In this document: one piece after another, positions 22,560 to 36,700 of the stretch
Position numbering within the stretch: the stretch's first letter is position 1
How the letters are laid out: each line of letters begins with the position of its first letter
Assembly (NCBI RefSeq): GCF_032062135.1
Contig: NC_092860.1
Span: forward strand, 67,343,105-67,407,104
DNA: 64,000 nucleotides
Direction of reading: 5' to 3'
Source: Pyxicephalus adspersus
Taxonomy: Eukaryota; Chordata; Amphibia; Anura; Pyxicephalidae
Translations under genes and position numbers: made by a program
Notes under the pieces: model-generated
Database searches by the model: none
What the model was told of the DNA's origin: nothing
The model's input: the letters and a program-made list of their open reading frames with translations, nothing else

Positions 22560-23345
22560 GGGAATACTTTTAGGGGGAGGCAAAAATGAAAAATGACCTG
22601 GGGGTTTTGGTAGATCATAGACCTAATAGCATGCAATGCCAAGGTACAAAATCTAAATCTAGCGAAGTACTTTTTTGCATTTAAAGAGGAATTGACTGCA
22701 GAGATGGAGACATAATCCTGCCCTTGTACAAAGCATTGATCAGGAATATGCAGTCCAGTTTTGGGCACCAGTTCCCAAAAAGGATATTATGCAATTGGGA
22801 GTGTGGAGAAGGGCAACTATGCTAAACTATGAGAGATTAGCCGAACTGAATCTATTCTCCCTTAAGAAGGGACATTAAAGGGGGGATATGATCATCCTAT
22901 ATAACTATTCCCAATTATTCACTTTAAGGTCATTACAAAGGACAAGGGGGCACTCTGTGTCTGGAGGAAATAAATGTATTCTCCGAATAGGGCCTCTTTA
23001 CAGTAAGGTCAGTGAAAATGTGGAATAGGCTGCCTCAGGAGTAGTTTCAGCAAATAGTATAGATTGCATTAGGAAAAAGTTGGATGCTAAAAGCATACAA
23101 TATAATTGGGTATTAAAAAGTTTTAAAGTAAAGACAACAGAGTCTGTTGATCCAGGTTTAACACCTGATTGCCTCGCATGATCAGGAAGGATTTTTTTTC
23201 CGTTGGGAGTAAATTATGCCAGGGTTTTTTGCCTTACCCTGGCTCAGCTTCAGCTATGTCTATAGGATTTTATCTAGGATATGTTTATTTCCCTAATGGT
23301 TGAACTTGCTGGATTGATATCTTTTCAACCTAACTAACAATTATT

Positions 23346-24603
23346 CTCAGTCAAGCTGCTGTGTGTTCAGATGGAAAAAATATATAGCCTCATTATTACT
23401 CTTGGCTCTCAGTGGCCTTACTGATGGATAGGATTTTTATTTATTTTAAACAACAACCAAACAGCACACAATTATTTTGTTGGTATCTCCTTGGGGTGAA
23501 AATCATTCATGTGATTCTTATGATAATTATGCAGATCAGCAGAGGATACAAAGTATTATTCATCATTAATCACAATTAATCATCATTGCTATAATTCATA
23601 TCAGTGTACTGCTGCTCAAACACTGGCTTGGCAATAATGTATGAAACCCAGGTGACATTTTTGTACTGTCCCATGTATATTGTACAGTATCTGTATAAAA
23701 AAATAACACTTGCAAGGCATTAAGGATTGACACAAATTATTACATTGAAAATGTTAGTGACCTGTGTTTTGCATAGATGGTTTGCCTTTTAGGTAGATGC
23801 CTGGTATAAGCACATTTTTTGATTACTATGATTGCATTTTTTGTATTACCTGTCTCGTTTTGTATGCTCACCTGGTTACTGAATAAAAATAAAATAAAAT
23901 TCAAAAAAAAAAGACAAAAGAACAATACATATTTTCTTCCAATTTATAGGTCTAAAGTGTTCTTCTGAATCTTTAAAACTTGGCTTAACCATTGTTCCAT
24001 ATCATGGTGTGTAATGCTATTACCAGTACTTACACCAGACATGCTGGAGCAAATCCACTTCTTCCCGGAGACTGTTCACGCCAACATTTTGCAGTTTACC
24101 ATTCAATTCAAATAAAGTCAGTTAAAAAATGCCACATGTAAATAAACACACACCACAACATAATAATGTAGCCCATGGTGAGCATTTTGACATAAACAAG
24201 CCCATAGTGAATCAATGCCTAATACTCTAAACCACAAGATTCTGAAAAAATTGGCTGCAGTATGTCATTTTATTATTGGTTTCCAGTAATGCTTAAAGAA
24301 AATAGGATAATCCATTTTGGCATCATTTTATACTTGTCCATCCAACATTAAAACAGACAAAAAAAAATGGAAAAGGGGAAAAAAAAAATAAAATTGATTT
24401 TGCGGGTAGCACTACTTGGTTTATTGAGAACCGTTCCAATAATTTCACAAGGATTGCTGGCTGTTTAGCAAGTAGTTTCTCTTCCACTGATGATAGCGGC
24501 AGAACTGCAGAAGAAAACTCTTGCAAAACGGAAAAAATAGGAGGGAGAGAGAGAGCACAGCTTTATGTACAGGTGCAAAGATACTGCTACCTGAACATAG
24601 GCA
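23346..24603 (-). other. Probable ELL 3' UTR and downstream flank
   Basis: No open frame or repeat is recognised. Two AATAAA signals on the gene strand lie at 24420-24425 and 24268-24273, about 180 and 330 nt after the ELL stop. Either could serve polyadenylation. The true transcript end cannot be fixed from sequence alone. Confidence 0.45.
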
Positions 24604-24717
24604 CTAATGCCAAGACAGTAACTGTTGGTCATATTGTGCAATCAGTTTTTTAATGTGAGCCAGTTTATTGTGGAGATATTCACAGCGGTTCTTCTCTTCA
24701 CTGTAATTCGGGTTGGA
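24604..24717 (-). CDS. ELL: ELL exon 12 (C-terminus and stop)
   Basis: Encodes [20 protein letters not shown] and on to [17 protein letters not shown], then TAG at 24606-24604. The NYS.EK.RCEYLH.KLAHIK.LI..YD block closes the occludin-homology domain. Acceptor TTTTTAACAG. Confidence 0.95.
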   Translation of the reverse strand, partial: SNPNYSEEKNRCEYLHNKLAHIKKLIAQYDQQLLSWH

Positions 24718-27700
24718 CTGTTAAAAAAACAAAACAATATGAAACATTTGGAGGTCACTTAAATCCATTTCTCTACAGTTATGACTATTAGTTTGACTTT
24801 ATGTCAAAAGAAAATTTGTAAATGAACAATACATTCTTTCTAGCTCGAGTACAGAAGAGCTGGCCTGAACAAGGCATGATATCAGTTACTTGTTACACCT
24901 CAAACATTACTATTGGGTGCAAATCTTCTGACGTGTGTACATTAGATTCTTTGAGTCTGCTTTTACAAATGCGGTTTGCGCAATCATCATTTAGTCATCA
25001 CAATGCATCACTTAGTCCAGTCCATCTATGTACATCATTGTCACATATTACTTACTTTTTTAATTTTACGATACTCTTGTAAGATTTGATCATGGATAGT
25101 CTAAAATAAAAACAGAAATAGGTACAGGTAAAGGTACATTTCTCACCTCTAGTGGTACAATATCAGTAAAATGCCATTTTAAATTAAAAAAAAAAAAAAA
25201 AAAAAAAAGATTTAAATACCATGCACAATAAATCAACTTCAATGTCAATACTGCATTTTACACAAAAAATGTCCATTCTGTGGAAATGCTCAAGCTAATA
25301 AATCCATTCTGTTCGGTTGACTACATGTTGGAGATTTTATGCAATATACTAAACTACCATTTACTGAGTGGCATACCGACTTCGAACCACTTACCATAAA
25401 GATTAGAAAAGCAAACATTCAAGCTCTTTTAATAGAAGGTATATAGCAAATGGCTTAAGTACAGCTAAAGTACTTTCTGCATTTTACTTTCCTGTTAAGA
25501 ATGAAGTTTTTTTTTTTTAGGCAACCAAATGAATTGTTAACACTGATCCTTTCCAAACTAATGCACGAGCGAGTGCTGTACATCATACAGCACCATTCTG
25601 CTCTATGCAGAGGGGAGGCGGAGAACGATGGAGCGGCACCCTGCTGCTCTTTCCTTATGATTGTTCTTCATCTGCGGATTCGCCAGGACGGTCAGAGAAC
25701 GAGCACCGTACACAAGCCTGATTCCTGTCCGATATCAGCCCCAAGCTGTCTTGGACGAGAACCATTGCACATAGCCTAATCCACTGTATTTACAATTTAA
25801 AAACATGGCTTTATAACTGACCCATGCCTTTATTTTGTATGTGCATGTTCTTTAGGTATATTTAAAATAATATTTTGCAGCTTACAAGTAGTTTGATGAT
25901 GTGGTTGCATTGTTTTTATTTTTCAGGCCAAAAACATAAACACGTACAGAAAAATGATCTTTAAAAGAAACACCATGTCCTTGTCACCTTCTGTTAGCTG
26001 AAAAAAAACACAAAATAAAGCTATATTTTCCTTTAGTCCCATTAACCCAACATTTAAAACTGTTACAAAAAAACAAAACAAAAAAAAACAAACCAACATG
26101 TTTTCAGTCCAGACTGGGTAACAGCCATAACTCCTCCAAGACTTCCTCCAAGGGTTTAGAAAACAACCGGTAACAGTTTTGTTTTAATACAATATCACAC
26201 ACCAATCTCACCATGAAATAATTTTCCTGAAAACTATTGAGCAGCATGGAAAGTTTGAATCTCTCCGCTTATGCCCTGGCCTAAAATGCTCCAGTACGGT
26301 AGCAAAACTTAACTGTACAGAATGATACTTGATTGTGATCATAATCACACGGGGGCAGATTACATGAATCCCTCAACAGATCCCAAAAAACAGCAAATAA
26401 ACAAATACTAATCTCTTTCTCCTTCACTGGGAAAAAGGGAAAGCCTTCAAAATTGACTGCAGAGCATGCAGCACAGCAACAAATCCATACCAATGTAAAC
26501 AGAGATGGGGGGGGGTCTGTAGCCCAACTCAAAAGAGCTGCCTGAAGCTGGAATCACATGGGACAAGAAACATCAGTCTGAAGAATGTGTGAGCAGTAGA
26601 CCAAGAGCTGCCTTATAAAATATGGAAACTGGTTGCCTGATCCTAAAAAAACAGGTGCAGGAAAGAGGATTCATTTCAATGAGAAATTTTATGGATGAAA
26701 ACCCCCAGACTCACAAATTGTTTTTAAGTAAACTTTACAATCACAACTGTACATGCTGGGGATTTTTTCCTTACACTGGTAGAACTAAATAAACTTGAAT
26801 GTGACTGCTACTAGCTATACAATGACCTGGATAAATTAGGGCCCTTCACATATATACTTTACTAAATTTTTTATTAAATACTCTGGATGAATGGAGAAAA
26901 ACAAACAGACTGTCTTATTTGCATCAAAGGCTTCTTCCTTTAAGACAAAAGGTAATATCTGCATATGGGAAAGGGTGATGAGAAAACTGGTTTAACTATC
27001 TCCTCTCCATAGTTTTCAAAGTTATAGACTATTTTCAATTGAAATCCATTATAGAACAAGTATTCTCATACTAAACTTTGTGCTAGAAATAATTCTCGAG
27101 TTACCAGTATTTTATAGAAATAATTACTGCCTACTGAGAAGTTGTTCACTAGGGTAAAACTGTGTTTACTTTAGGTACATGAAGGCTAAAAAAAAAAAAA
27201 TAATGGATTTTTGCTTGAATGCAAATGAATTACTGAAGTCAGCACAGCTTCCCAATTTTTTACCACTTTGCAAAGGAGATGGATAAATGGATAAACTGCA
27301 AAACATGGATAAATGGGTCCAGTCCATTGGCACCCAAATATCATTTATAAACATCACAATACATGGTTACCTTACGATTTTGGTTTTAAAAAAGATTGAC
27401 AAACTACAAACACCCACATCATTTTGCACAACTGTCAAAATCCTTAAACTGCAAGAAAGTTAAAAAGAATAAAAATAAAAATGTGACAATGCTTGCTGTA
27501 TACCTTGTATTCCTCTGAACCAGGGCAGAGCTGCTTTAGTTGAGAGTCTAGCTCTGTAAATCTGCTTGTTATGCTCTCTATCCTTGCATGTAAATCTCTG
27601 TATTCATTGTATTCTGCGTTGAAATCAGTCTTGTAAATCTGACGCTGCTCCTGAGATGAGATTGCTGTGTATTTCCTAAGATATTACAAAAAATTAATTA

Positions 27701-30700
27701 GTTCATCATATTNNNNNNNNNNNNNNNNNNNNNNNNGGATTCCTGCAAATCAGAGAATAAAATACTTACAAGATGTAATCTGGTAGCTCTGAAGTAGATG
27801 TTGGAATACTAGAATTACTGCAAGCTCCATTCAAATCTAGAAGACCAAAAAAAATAATGAAGTCTAGCCATAAAATTCAAAAAACACATTCATGCCTAAT
27901 CTGGTATCTGCATTTGTAACTCAACTACCTGTAGAGGGTGGAGAAGCTGAAAGGGGCAGTCTACTCATGCTGCATTGGTGTACCCTAAACTCTCCACTAG
28001 TGCACAATGTTCTATGAACACAATTCATGTGCTGATCAGGGGTTACAGGGAGGTGGCAGAGAAGACATCGGAAACCTTTTTCTAGAAATGAGATTGATGC
28101 TGGCTGTCAGTGCTATGTTTTGATTCCTGGAGGACACCTCAGATCACAACTACTTTTTCCTACACTTGATTACAGGGAAGAGAGAAAGCCAAGTTTCAGA
28201 TTTTAGGCCATTGGTTTAGTGCTTCCTTGACCTCCTGAAATCTTTAGAGTGGGTTACAGAGAGTAAGAAAATGCATTAAAAAACAGTTGCAGTTTATTCT
28301 GCTATAGATGCTGCAGCTAGCAAGCAGTGGGACAATGTATGCTTTCTAAGTTTAAAAAGTAGTCCTTTTACTGTACATACAAGCTTTTCCTCTTTACCAA
28401 TACCAACACAGAGAAAAGGAAAAACATGTGATCAGAAACCTAGAAATTGGCCATAAAATGGGGATCAAAAATACAGACCACACCAAACAAGCATTTGATC
28501 TAGCTCTTTTGATTGAATAATAAATATATGGTAAATAAAATATATCTTATGGTGAATAAAATATAATGGGAACTAAAAGCATTCATAACATATAGAATTA
28601 ACTAACCCTGCTTTCACAACTGACCAGTAATCAAAAAAGAATTTTCTTCAATTGAATATGGTTTTATTAGGTCACTATCAATATTCTATACTGCTCATTG
28701 TCTAGCCAATCCCTTCATTTGTAGTCACAGATCAAGATTGTTGGCCATGAAGGTGTAACGAAAGGGGTCTTGTACTTCTAATGATACCAACCTTCATCTT
28801 TTAAGTTTAGGATTGCTTATAAAGGATATCACCAGAAACTTTTTTTCACTCAGGTGGGGAAGTCCTCCAGCACCTTGCTTTGCTTCATCTATCTTTCCCA
28901 GTTTTATATACGTTTTTTTCTTGATGCTTTGTCCAAGGCCAATCTTTGAACTTGTATTTTTAGATAAAGAAACAAACACCTGCTTAAGGGTACCAATTTA
29001 AATTTTAAAAATATAAAGGAGGAAATCCTTTTTTAGACTTCGGGAGACTGATCTGTTAAACGGTTCTTTTTCAGTATGGATGTTTATACTATTCTAATAT
29101 TCTCCTGAAACTGGGATGTTTATTTTACCAAACTAAAGAAATTTAAGAGAAAAATCACTAATGCACATAAAAGGCCTTGCTCTAGGTAATGTTCAATCAA
29201 TAACACCCACAATATAGCGTAACATTAGCTGTGTACAAAATGGTATCAGACCCATGTGGACACTCACACATACAAATCCCGTGTTACTAGAGGCGTGAAA
29301 CAAATATTTTTAGAGGGAGTTTTGAAGGCTGATTCAAATAGTTATTTTTTTATTCTCTTTCATCCTTGGCTTATTTTTGATTCATTGTGCAACTGTGTCA
29401 GAGGTGATTTTGGAAAGGGTATCATTCTGAATGTGTTAAAATTATGACAAACATCAGATCCTTCCCTTTTTATATAATTTCCTTAAATTTATACTGAAAA
29501 TAGTGCACTTCCTGGTTTGCTAGGGGTGCTTCGACATGCTTGTGCACAGAAGCTAATAGCTGTATAATCTGCTGTCTATGACGGCAAGTCTTCAGGGATT
29601 TAGGGATGTCACTATAGTGTACTTGCTGAAAGTTCTGATATGAGAAAAGATTTGCTTGTTGAGACTCTCTTGCCAGATTTAATTCTAGAAGAACTCTTGC
29701 CATCTAGAAGAACATAGTTCTTTGTTTTCTAGACTTCAGGCTGAGAGGATCCCCTATAGCTGCCTATTTTTAAATAGTCATCCTATTTATATAACCAATA
29801 TTAGAACTATCTTAACCTCTAAAAAACCTTTACCCCAGCACAAATTCAGATTCCTATATAAAACACATTGTCTTATAGCTTTAATGGATGGCCTTCCAGA
29901 CCCACAAAAAAAAAAAAAAAATAAAAATAAAAAATAAAAAATACCTAGTATAGATAGCAGTACTTACCCAGGACATCCTGAAGAGCGCCACTGATTTTTC
30001 CAGAGCTAAAGTTCTTTTTTTCTGCAGAGTTCTTTTCCTTGGTTCTGTCTCGCTCTTTGTGCTTTTTGGACTTCTTTTTCGGTTTTCCATGTGTGGGAGT
30101 ACAGTTTTGTTTGGCCACAGTAGAACAGTCCGTCTGTGGTGCATGGCCAAGCCTCTCAGAGGCATTTAGGCTTTCACAGTCTTTGTGTTGTGTGTCAGTG
30201 CTGGAGTCTAGAGGAGGGTCATGAGACGATTGTACCTCAGAGCTAGAGATGACTGAATCCAGCGTAGGAGGAGGCTGTGAGGGGGGAGCTGGTGAATCTC
30301 TTCCATTGGAGGAACTTAACTTTCCGTTGAAAGTAGGCTGTGACCGGTGCGTAAAGTGGGAAATACGGACTTTTTTGGAAACTGAAGGGTCAACAGCCTC
30401 TGGATTTTGAGACGGTCGTTTCTGTAAAGAAAATGGGGGGGGGGGGGGGGGAGGCATGTAATTTACAAAGAGTGTAATAATTTTTGGTGAAGTTATTGTC
30501 ATTGTTATTATTAAACAGTATTTATATAGCACCATCATATTACGCAGCATTGTACTTTAAATAGTCGTAGCAAATGACAGAAAAATACAGTGACACAGGA
30601 GTAGAAGAGGACACTGCCCGGAAGAGCTTACAATCTAGGGGGTGGGGGAAGTAAACAATAGGAGAGGAGATATGTAGTAGAGAGGGTTTTGGAGACAGAA

Positions 30701-33700
30701 GAAGATAGGTAAGCAAGTGTGAAAAGATGGATTTTGAGCACTCTTAAATGCGCAGAAAGTAGGAGCAACCAGAATAGGATGAGGAAGACCATTCCAGAGA
30801 GTCAGGGCAGCTCTAGAAAAGTCTTGGAGCCGTGCGTGTAATGAGGTTATGGGTGAGAAGTTAGTAGTAGGTCACTGGAAGAGTGAAGAGAGCAGCTAGG
30901 GGAGTATGTTTTCTACCAGATCAGAATCGTAAGTGGGACAAGAGCTGTGGATGGACTTGAAGGCAAAGCACAGAAACTTGGATTGGATTTTAAGGTGGGG
31001 GGGGGGACCCAAGCAGAATTGAAAGCGAAAAGTTTAAATACGAAAAATGTACACAGGTATCACTAGAGGACAAAACTTCTAAAGGACTGATGTATACTGA
31101 AACATGACAGAAAACATACACAGCTTATTTCAAGAGGTATTTTGTCTTTATTATGATAAATGTGCTACACAGACTTACAACCTTTCTTCAACATTAATAC
31201 ATATAGTGGTTTTCACTTGACAATTGAAACTATTGCTGTGCTATATGAATTGTCCATGTCCCCATCAAATTCTTATAACTAGCACATATAGGCCAACTTT
31301 CACTTCAGAGCTGATTGTTTTATTGCAATGTAAATGTTAAGTAAGTTTAATAGGCCCAAGCCACCAATAACAATAAAGAGGAGGAGGTAGAAAGAGAAGG
31401 AGAAGAGGCTTTTTGAAGGCACAGTGGGTAAGTATATTAAAAACATTTAGTTTATTAAATATACTCAAATGAGGATATCTTGATGAACACAAAATTAGAC
31501 CATGATATAAAAGCATAACATATTCCGAAATCCCACAAGGTGCCTGTAAAATTTTAAGGAGTAGGGATGCAGTTTACAAACTTGAGTAATCGGGGTCAAA
31601 GAACGAGTCTCATCTTGACACGTTTCGCCTAGCAAGGATTCCCCAGGGGATTTTTGAGGCCCTCAGACCCACACTAACAACCATTGTTTTTGATGGTTAA
31701 AGAAATCTGATAAACAGAGCTGAGACTGTGCTCTTCTGCAACCTCTTGTAACTATTTAATGACCAAGAGAAACTCTGCAGTTTCTTTTTGCATATCAAAG
31801 CACAGCTTGCTTTAGAAGCATTAATGAATGTCTATGCTGTATAAAACTTTGTTTGTGATTAACTCTCACTTTATACAGTAACTGACCCCATGCTGCCTAA
31901 TATGTTGAGACAAACATCTGCCCTAATTGCATTTAAAATGTACCTGTTCTGACTTTCATACAAATTCAACTTAAGAACAAACCTACAGTTCCTATCTCGT
32001 ATGTAACCCGGGGACTCCCTGTACTTCTGGAATAACCCACCCCCCTCTAATACATCACTGCTTATGAACAGCCAGTGGAAAGAAATATCAAAGAGATACA
32101 ATCTATTGCAACAAAAATCTGTTCACAAGGCATTCAATTGTTTTTAGACCATTTAACCTGAGTAGTTGGAAGGAAATCAATACCTTAATACTTTATTGCA
32201 CCCACATGATTGCAGGAGTGACAAATCGTTTTTCCAGCCATACAACAGTATTAAAGAACTATAAAGAAAAAATACTAAGCATGTCAGTGCCTGACTGAGT
32301 GGAAACCCAAATACTTACTACTTACCAGACTACTTAGAGTTAGTGTACATAGACATTTAAATTAACATGTACTGTGCTTTTTTCCCCCTGTACAAATAAA
32401 ATAAAATAAAAAACCCACACACCTAAAAACAGCCTCCCTATGACCTTCACCAATAGCCATTAGCGTAGAAAGCGTGCACATATATTTGTTGTATTAGCAA
32501 ACTCTAGCAAGTGCTCCTGCCTGGAAAATACTGCTCATATCTGCAATAAAGACATACATCTGACCTGATGTAGAAAGTAAGTTTAATAAATAAAATGCAG
32601 AGCTGTAAAAGTTATCTTGGCCTATGAATTGATGTATAATCCAGTGCAGACTAGCCAAGTAACTTACCTGGGGGTATGGGGATGTGGAATTCACATTGTC
32701 TTTGGGAGGGCTCAGAGGAGCATTTTCTCCGATCTGTCCACATGGATTTTGAGGCTGGCAGAGCTTCCTATAGGGGGAAAAAATGACTAATTTTAGTCAA
32801 GAAGTTACTATAAACTAGATTTGGTTTTAGGGATCCTTCACGCTTTTTTTGCATTGAGGAATACATTTGCGTTTGAATGAGCTCTTAAGGGCCAAAGCAT
32901 TCTCAGCTGCAATGTTTGGTTTTACCAGAGGTATGTTAAAGTAATATTACAAAAAAAAAACACAACATTTGGGTATTAAAACTCAAATCATCTTAATTCA
33001 TCACACATTCATCTTCAAGTACATGTTTATTAGGCCTGTATTTACTTTATCGACATATCAATTCTATTTAATTTGCCTAAAGCCTACCATTGAATCATTT
33101 TACTAACTTAAAAAAAAAAAATAAAAAAATAAAAAGTCCTAGTCTCATCTGTGTGTTATTGGTTGTGTTAACACATCATGCATATTCACAGTGCCATTTA
33201 TTAAAATATTAACCCAAAAAACCAATAGCAGCAATGAATCCGCAGAGCAACGCATCATGACGCACTTGCTACGCATGGGTCATGTTCAATTTTGTATGCA
33301 CTGATGGGGCATTTAAAATCATTGTGACACTGCCATAATGTGAATGGGACCTAAATTAAAGGAACTAAACTGAAAACTGAAAAAATAGAACCCCCCCAAA
33401 AAAAAAAAAACGAAAAAAAAAACACCTTCAATCCCGCAGGGCAGTGCCCTGCATCAGGGTCCCACCTTGTCCCAGAGCTGGCGCTCCAGGCGCCGTCATC
33501 TTCATCTCCTTTCCTGGTTCTTCATTCTACGTCACCCAACCCAGGCACTAGATCACATGCACAAGATCAAAGTGTGTGTGTGTGTGTGTGCAAAAAGGCT
33601 CCTTTTGCGCATGCCCCAGATGCTCGGGCATGCGCAGAAGAAGCACCCAAGAGCCTACCGGGATGCCTGACTTATCCGGGGAGGCTAGGCAGAAACAATT

Positions 33701-36700
33701 TCCTATGGAAATCCTTTAGTATAACCATCTTCCTTTGCTTGTGTGATTAAATTGAAAGGAATTAAGCTTGCTTAAAGACAATTTTTTTACATCCAGCTCA
33801 AACAAAAAAAAAAAAAAAAAAAAAGGGGCACATATTTTCCAAAGTAAAGCTAAAATAGTATGACATTTTTAATACCCACTCAATAACTGTAGCACTATGA
33901 TGGGGGATTCATGGATGCAGAAGTGATTACATGGATCGCCGACTTTGTGGGCACTTGGCAGGTCAGAGGTCAGTGGTGTTTCCCTTGCTGTAGTGGTGTG
34001 TGGTTTTTGTCCCTTTAATTCATTCAGCTGTAGAGTCCCAATCTCTAGCAGTACTCTGCTCTAACTTTTTCCCCCCATGTATATCAGATATCAAAGGATG
34101 GAGAAATGCTACATCCTAAAAACTTAGATTAGCTCTATTTCATAAACCAATACTGGAAGTAGACAAGAGGAGAGGACGCGAGAACAAAACAAGCAAATCC
34201 TCAAACTTTACAACACCAGTGAAAATTAAAATCATCAGAATACAGGTTAATGTTAAATCAGATATATTATCGGAAACAAAGCCAACATTTGATTCAAAGG
34301 ATCAAAGTAAAAACATACCGGACAAGTATTCGTTTTAATAGCTGTTGGTCACTTTCTGAATAACCAGGCCAGTCCTTCTGCACCTCTTTGTAAATACAGT
34401 CTTTTAATGTGTAAGTGCAATCTTTGGCACTCAGATTGGCCACCTGGCATGCAAAAATAAAAGCATATTTGAAATAGTGCATCAACTGCATGTGCTGCAA
34501 CAATTAAGACATGGTAGATATAGGAAGACCGTAAAACTATATTTGGGGTTACATAAAGCCAAACTGCTAAACACAAAGAAAATACATATAATGGAAGCCT
34601 TTTTAGCTGCAAAAGGAATTTTTGGTTATTAATAAAAAGTATTTATATAGGGCCAACATAGAACTATCCAGTCTTACAGTTTTGCCACATGGCAGGGCCC
34701 TGTCTAGCTAGCCAGCAGACCCGATTTGTCTCCGCTGCAGTTAAACTACTGAACATTTACAGGTTGGTCCCCACCTACCCACCCAGACTAACAGTAAAAC
34801 ATATAGGACTAACAAGCTCATCTGACACTGTGCTTCTTTTCCAATTAGAAGATTAGATGTATGTATGTAGAAAATGTCACTATGATTTATCCTTTTAAAA
34901 ATTCTATGGGTACAGAAAAATATCAGTTGATCTTGGTAGAAATGCCCAATTACCTATGGGCTCAGGAGATCAGAGAATTCAAAATTTCCATGCAATTTTC
35001 CCCACCACAATCACAGTATTTCAAAGCTGTCTGTATTGTTCCCTTAAGTAAGGATTATAAGCATCCTTCCTCAAGAGATAAAAACAGAAAAACATGTATT
35101 AATCTGACCATACTGATATTAAATAAAGCATATTACATATTTAATGCACTGAGAAAACAAACCATTTACCTGTTGCAGGAGGCCATCTAGAGAGTCTTTA
35201 TCTTGTATGGAAAGCCCATCTTTCTGCAGTCGCAAAATAAGCTCAGGCTTCTTGTATGGTTTAAGAGCTAGTAAATGCATTACCCTGTCTTTGAAGGGAC
35301 GTTGAGAAATGTTGGTGGCAGTTTTTTTGATCGCACTGGCTAAGTTAACTGGTGTCGGTCGCTTTCTTGATGGAACAGCATCAGAGACTCCTGGAGCAGG
35401 TTTTCGGACTTGGACCTTTTTCACTGCTGAAAAAAAAAAATTGTAAGATGAAATTTACTTATCTTTGTAAAGAAGAAATTACTATTTTCAAAGGTAAACT
35501 GAGCAAAATATATGTTATGCATGCAATTAGCATTATAACTTGAAAGATAATCAATATAAAAAGTTTCATCATTGGCATTGGAGGAGTGATACATTTTAGG
35601 ACAGTGGTCGCCAACCTTTTGGACGTTGCGGACCACACATTCGCGGGAAGCTGTGTGTCACTCAAAAGGAAAAGAAACTTCCCCCCAGAGAGACATCATG
35701 ATGCCAAAACCCGTCCACTGCCCTGAGCCTGTGATCCATAATGGAGACATGGTCCGCTGCTCTGGCCAGTGAGCCCCACCCCCCGAGTGGGATCCTTCTC
35801 TTGACCCTGCTTGGGGGGCTCACTGGCAAGAGCTGCAGGCCACCGGTTGGCGACAAGTGTTTAGGAAGTGAACAATTACCTTTATTATGTGTTGAAAGCA
35901 GGAAAAAGTTAAACTGTGTACAGAATCTTCAAAACAGCAGGTCTTGTGCGTTATTCTGTATGCAGTGGCTACTACCTACCAAAGTGGCCTAACTGGTAAA
36001 CCAGGTACAGGATCAAAGCAGTCCATGGCTCAATAATGAACATGCAGTATGGTTTGATCACACAAAAGAATCTGTTTTTTTGCAATTTACTTTCTATTTT
36101 TAGGCACATTTTGGGTCCTTGAGTATCAATATAATGTAAATGCCACAGCCCGTGCGACATTATCTGCAGAGTAAGTGACCTTCTCAATCTTCCTGGAGGT
36201 ATTCCCGAGTGTGGCTCGGGTTGGTATTGCCAGGGAGTTTAAAACTCCTACCTTGTTCACACGTTCCGGGGGCATCCTCCAGCGATGTCCGGCATCTTCT
36301 TCCCCTGGCAATGCCCGACTGGGCATCTGCGTCCTAGGCATGTGAACGTTGGGGGCGCAAGGCCAGGGGAAGCTTATCCTAGGCTGGAGGGCGGGACCGT
36401 TAGGCAAGTAGGCAGGAAATTTAAAATAATGAGGATTTTTTAATGTACCATTTTTAAATTTAAAAATCCTCATTAATCATTCCGCCAGGGAGGTTAAGGA
36501 AGACATCATGCCCCCTGCTAGAAACATTGACTTGAGGTCCATTGACTTCGACGGTGCCAACATCCAACTATTCCCAGATGTCTCATGTGCCACCTGCCTA
36601 TGTCACCGTATGCTGCAATCCTTACTCACATTACTTTGTGATCAATTTCCTACAGATGGGGTTTTCTCTTCAGCCCCACAGTCCAGAAAGATGGCAGATC

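Larger units (their letters stand above)
21098..23345 (+). mobile_element. CR1-type LINE, most of ORF2 and 3' end, decayed
   Basis: The piece reads plus strand through LTD.KKAIENLETF (split by an L1 insertion), then TGMVPMNWHKANVVP. It continues through the region around TVNMQV..LDFAKAFD-equivalent, [47 protein letters not shown] (FADD replaced by VANY), and the 3' block. It ends near 23345 in the tail word caacctaactaacaatt seen in this family. Two younger elements sit inside it (21150-21377 and 21973-22551). Many stops; inactive. Confidence 0.75.

Noticed and set aside
30039..30224. 61-codon plus-strand frame
   Set aside because: It is the antisense shadow of ELL exon 8.
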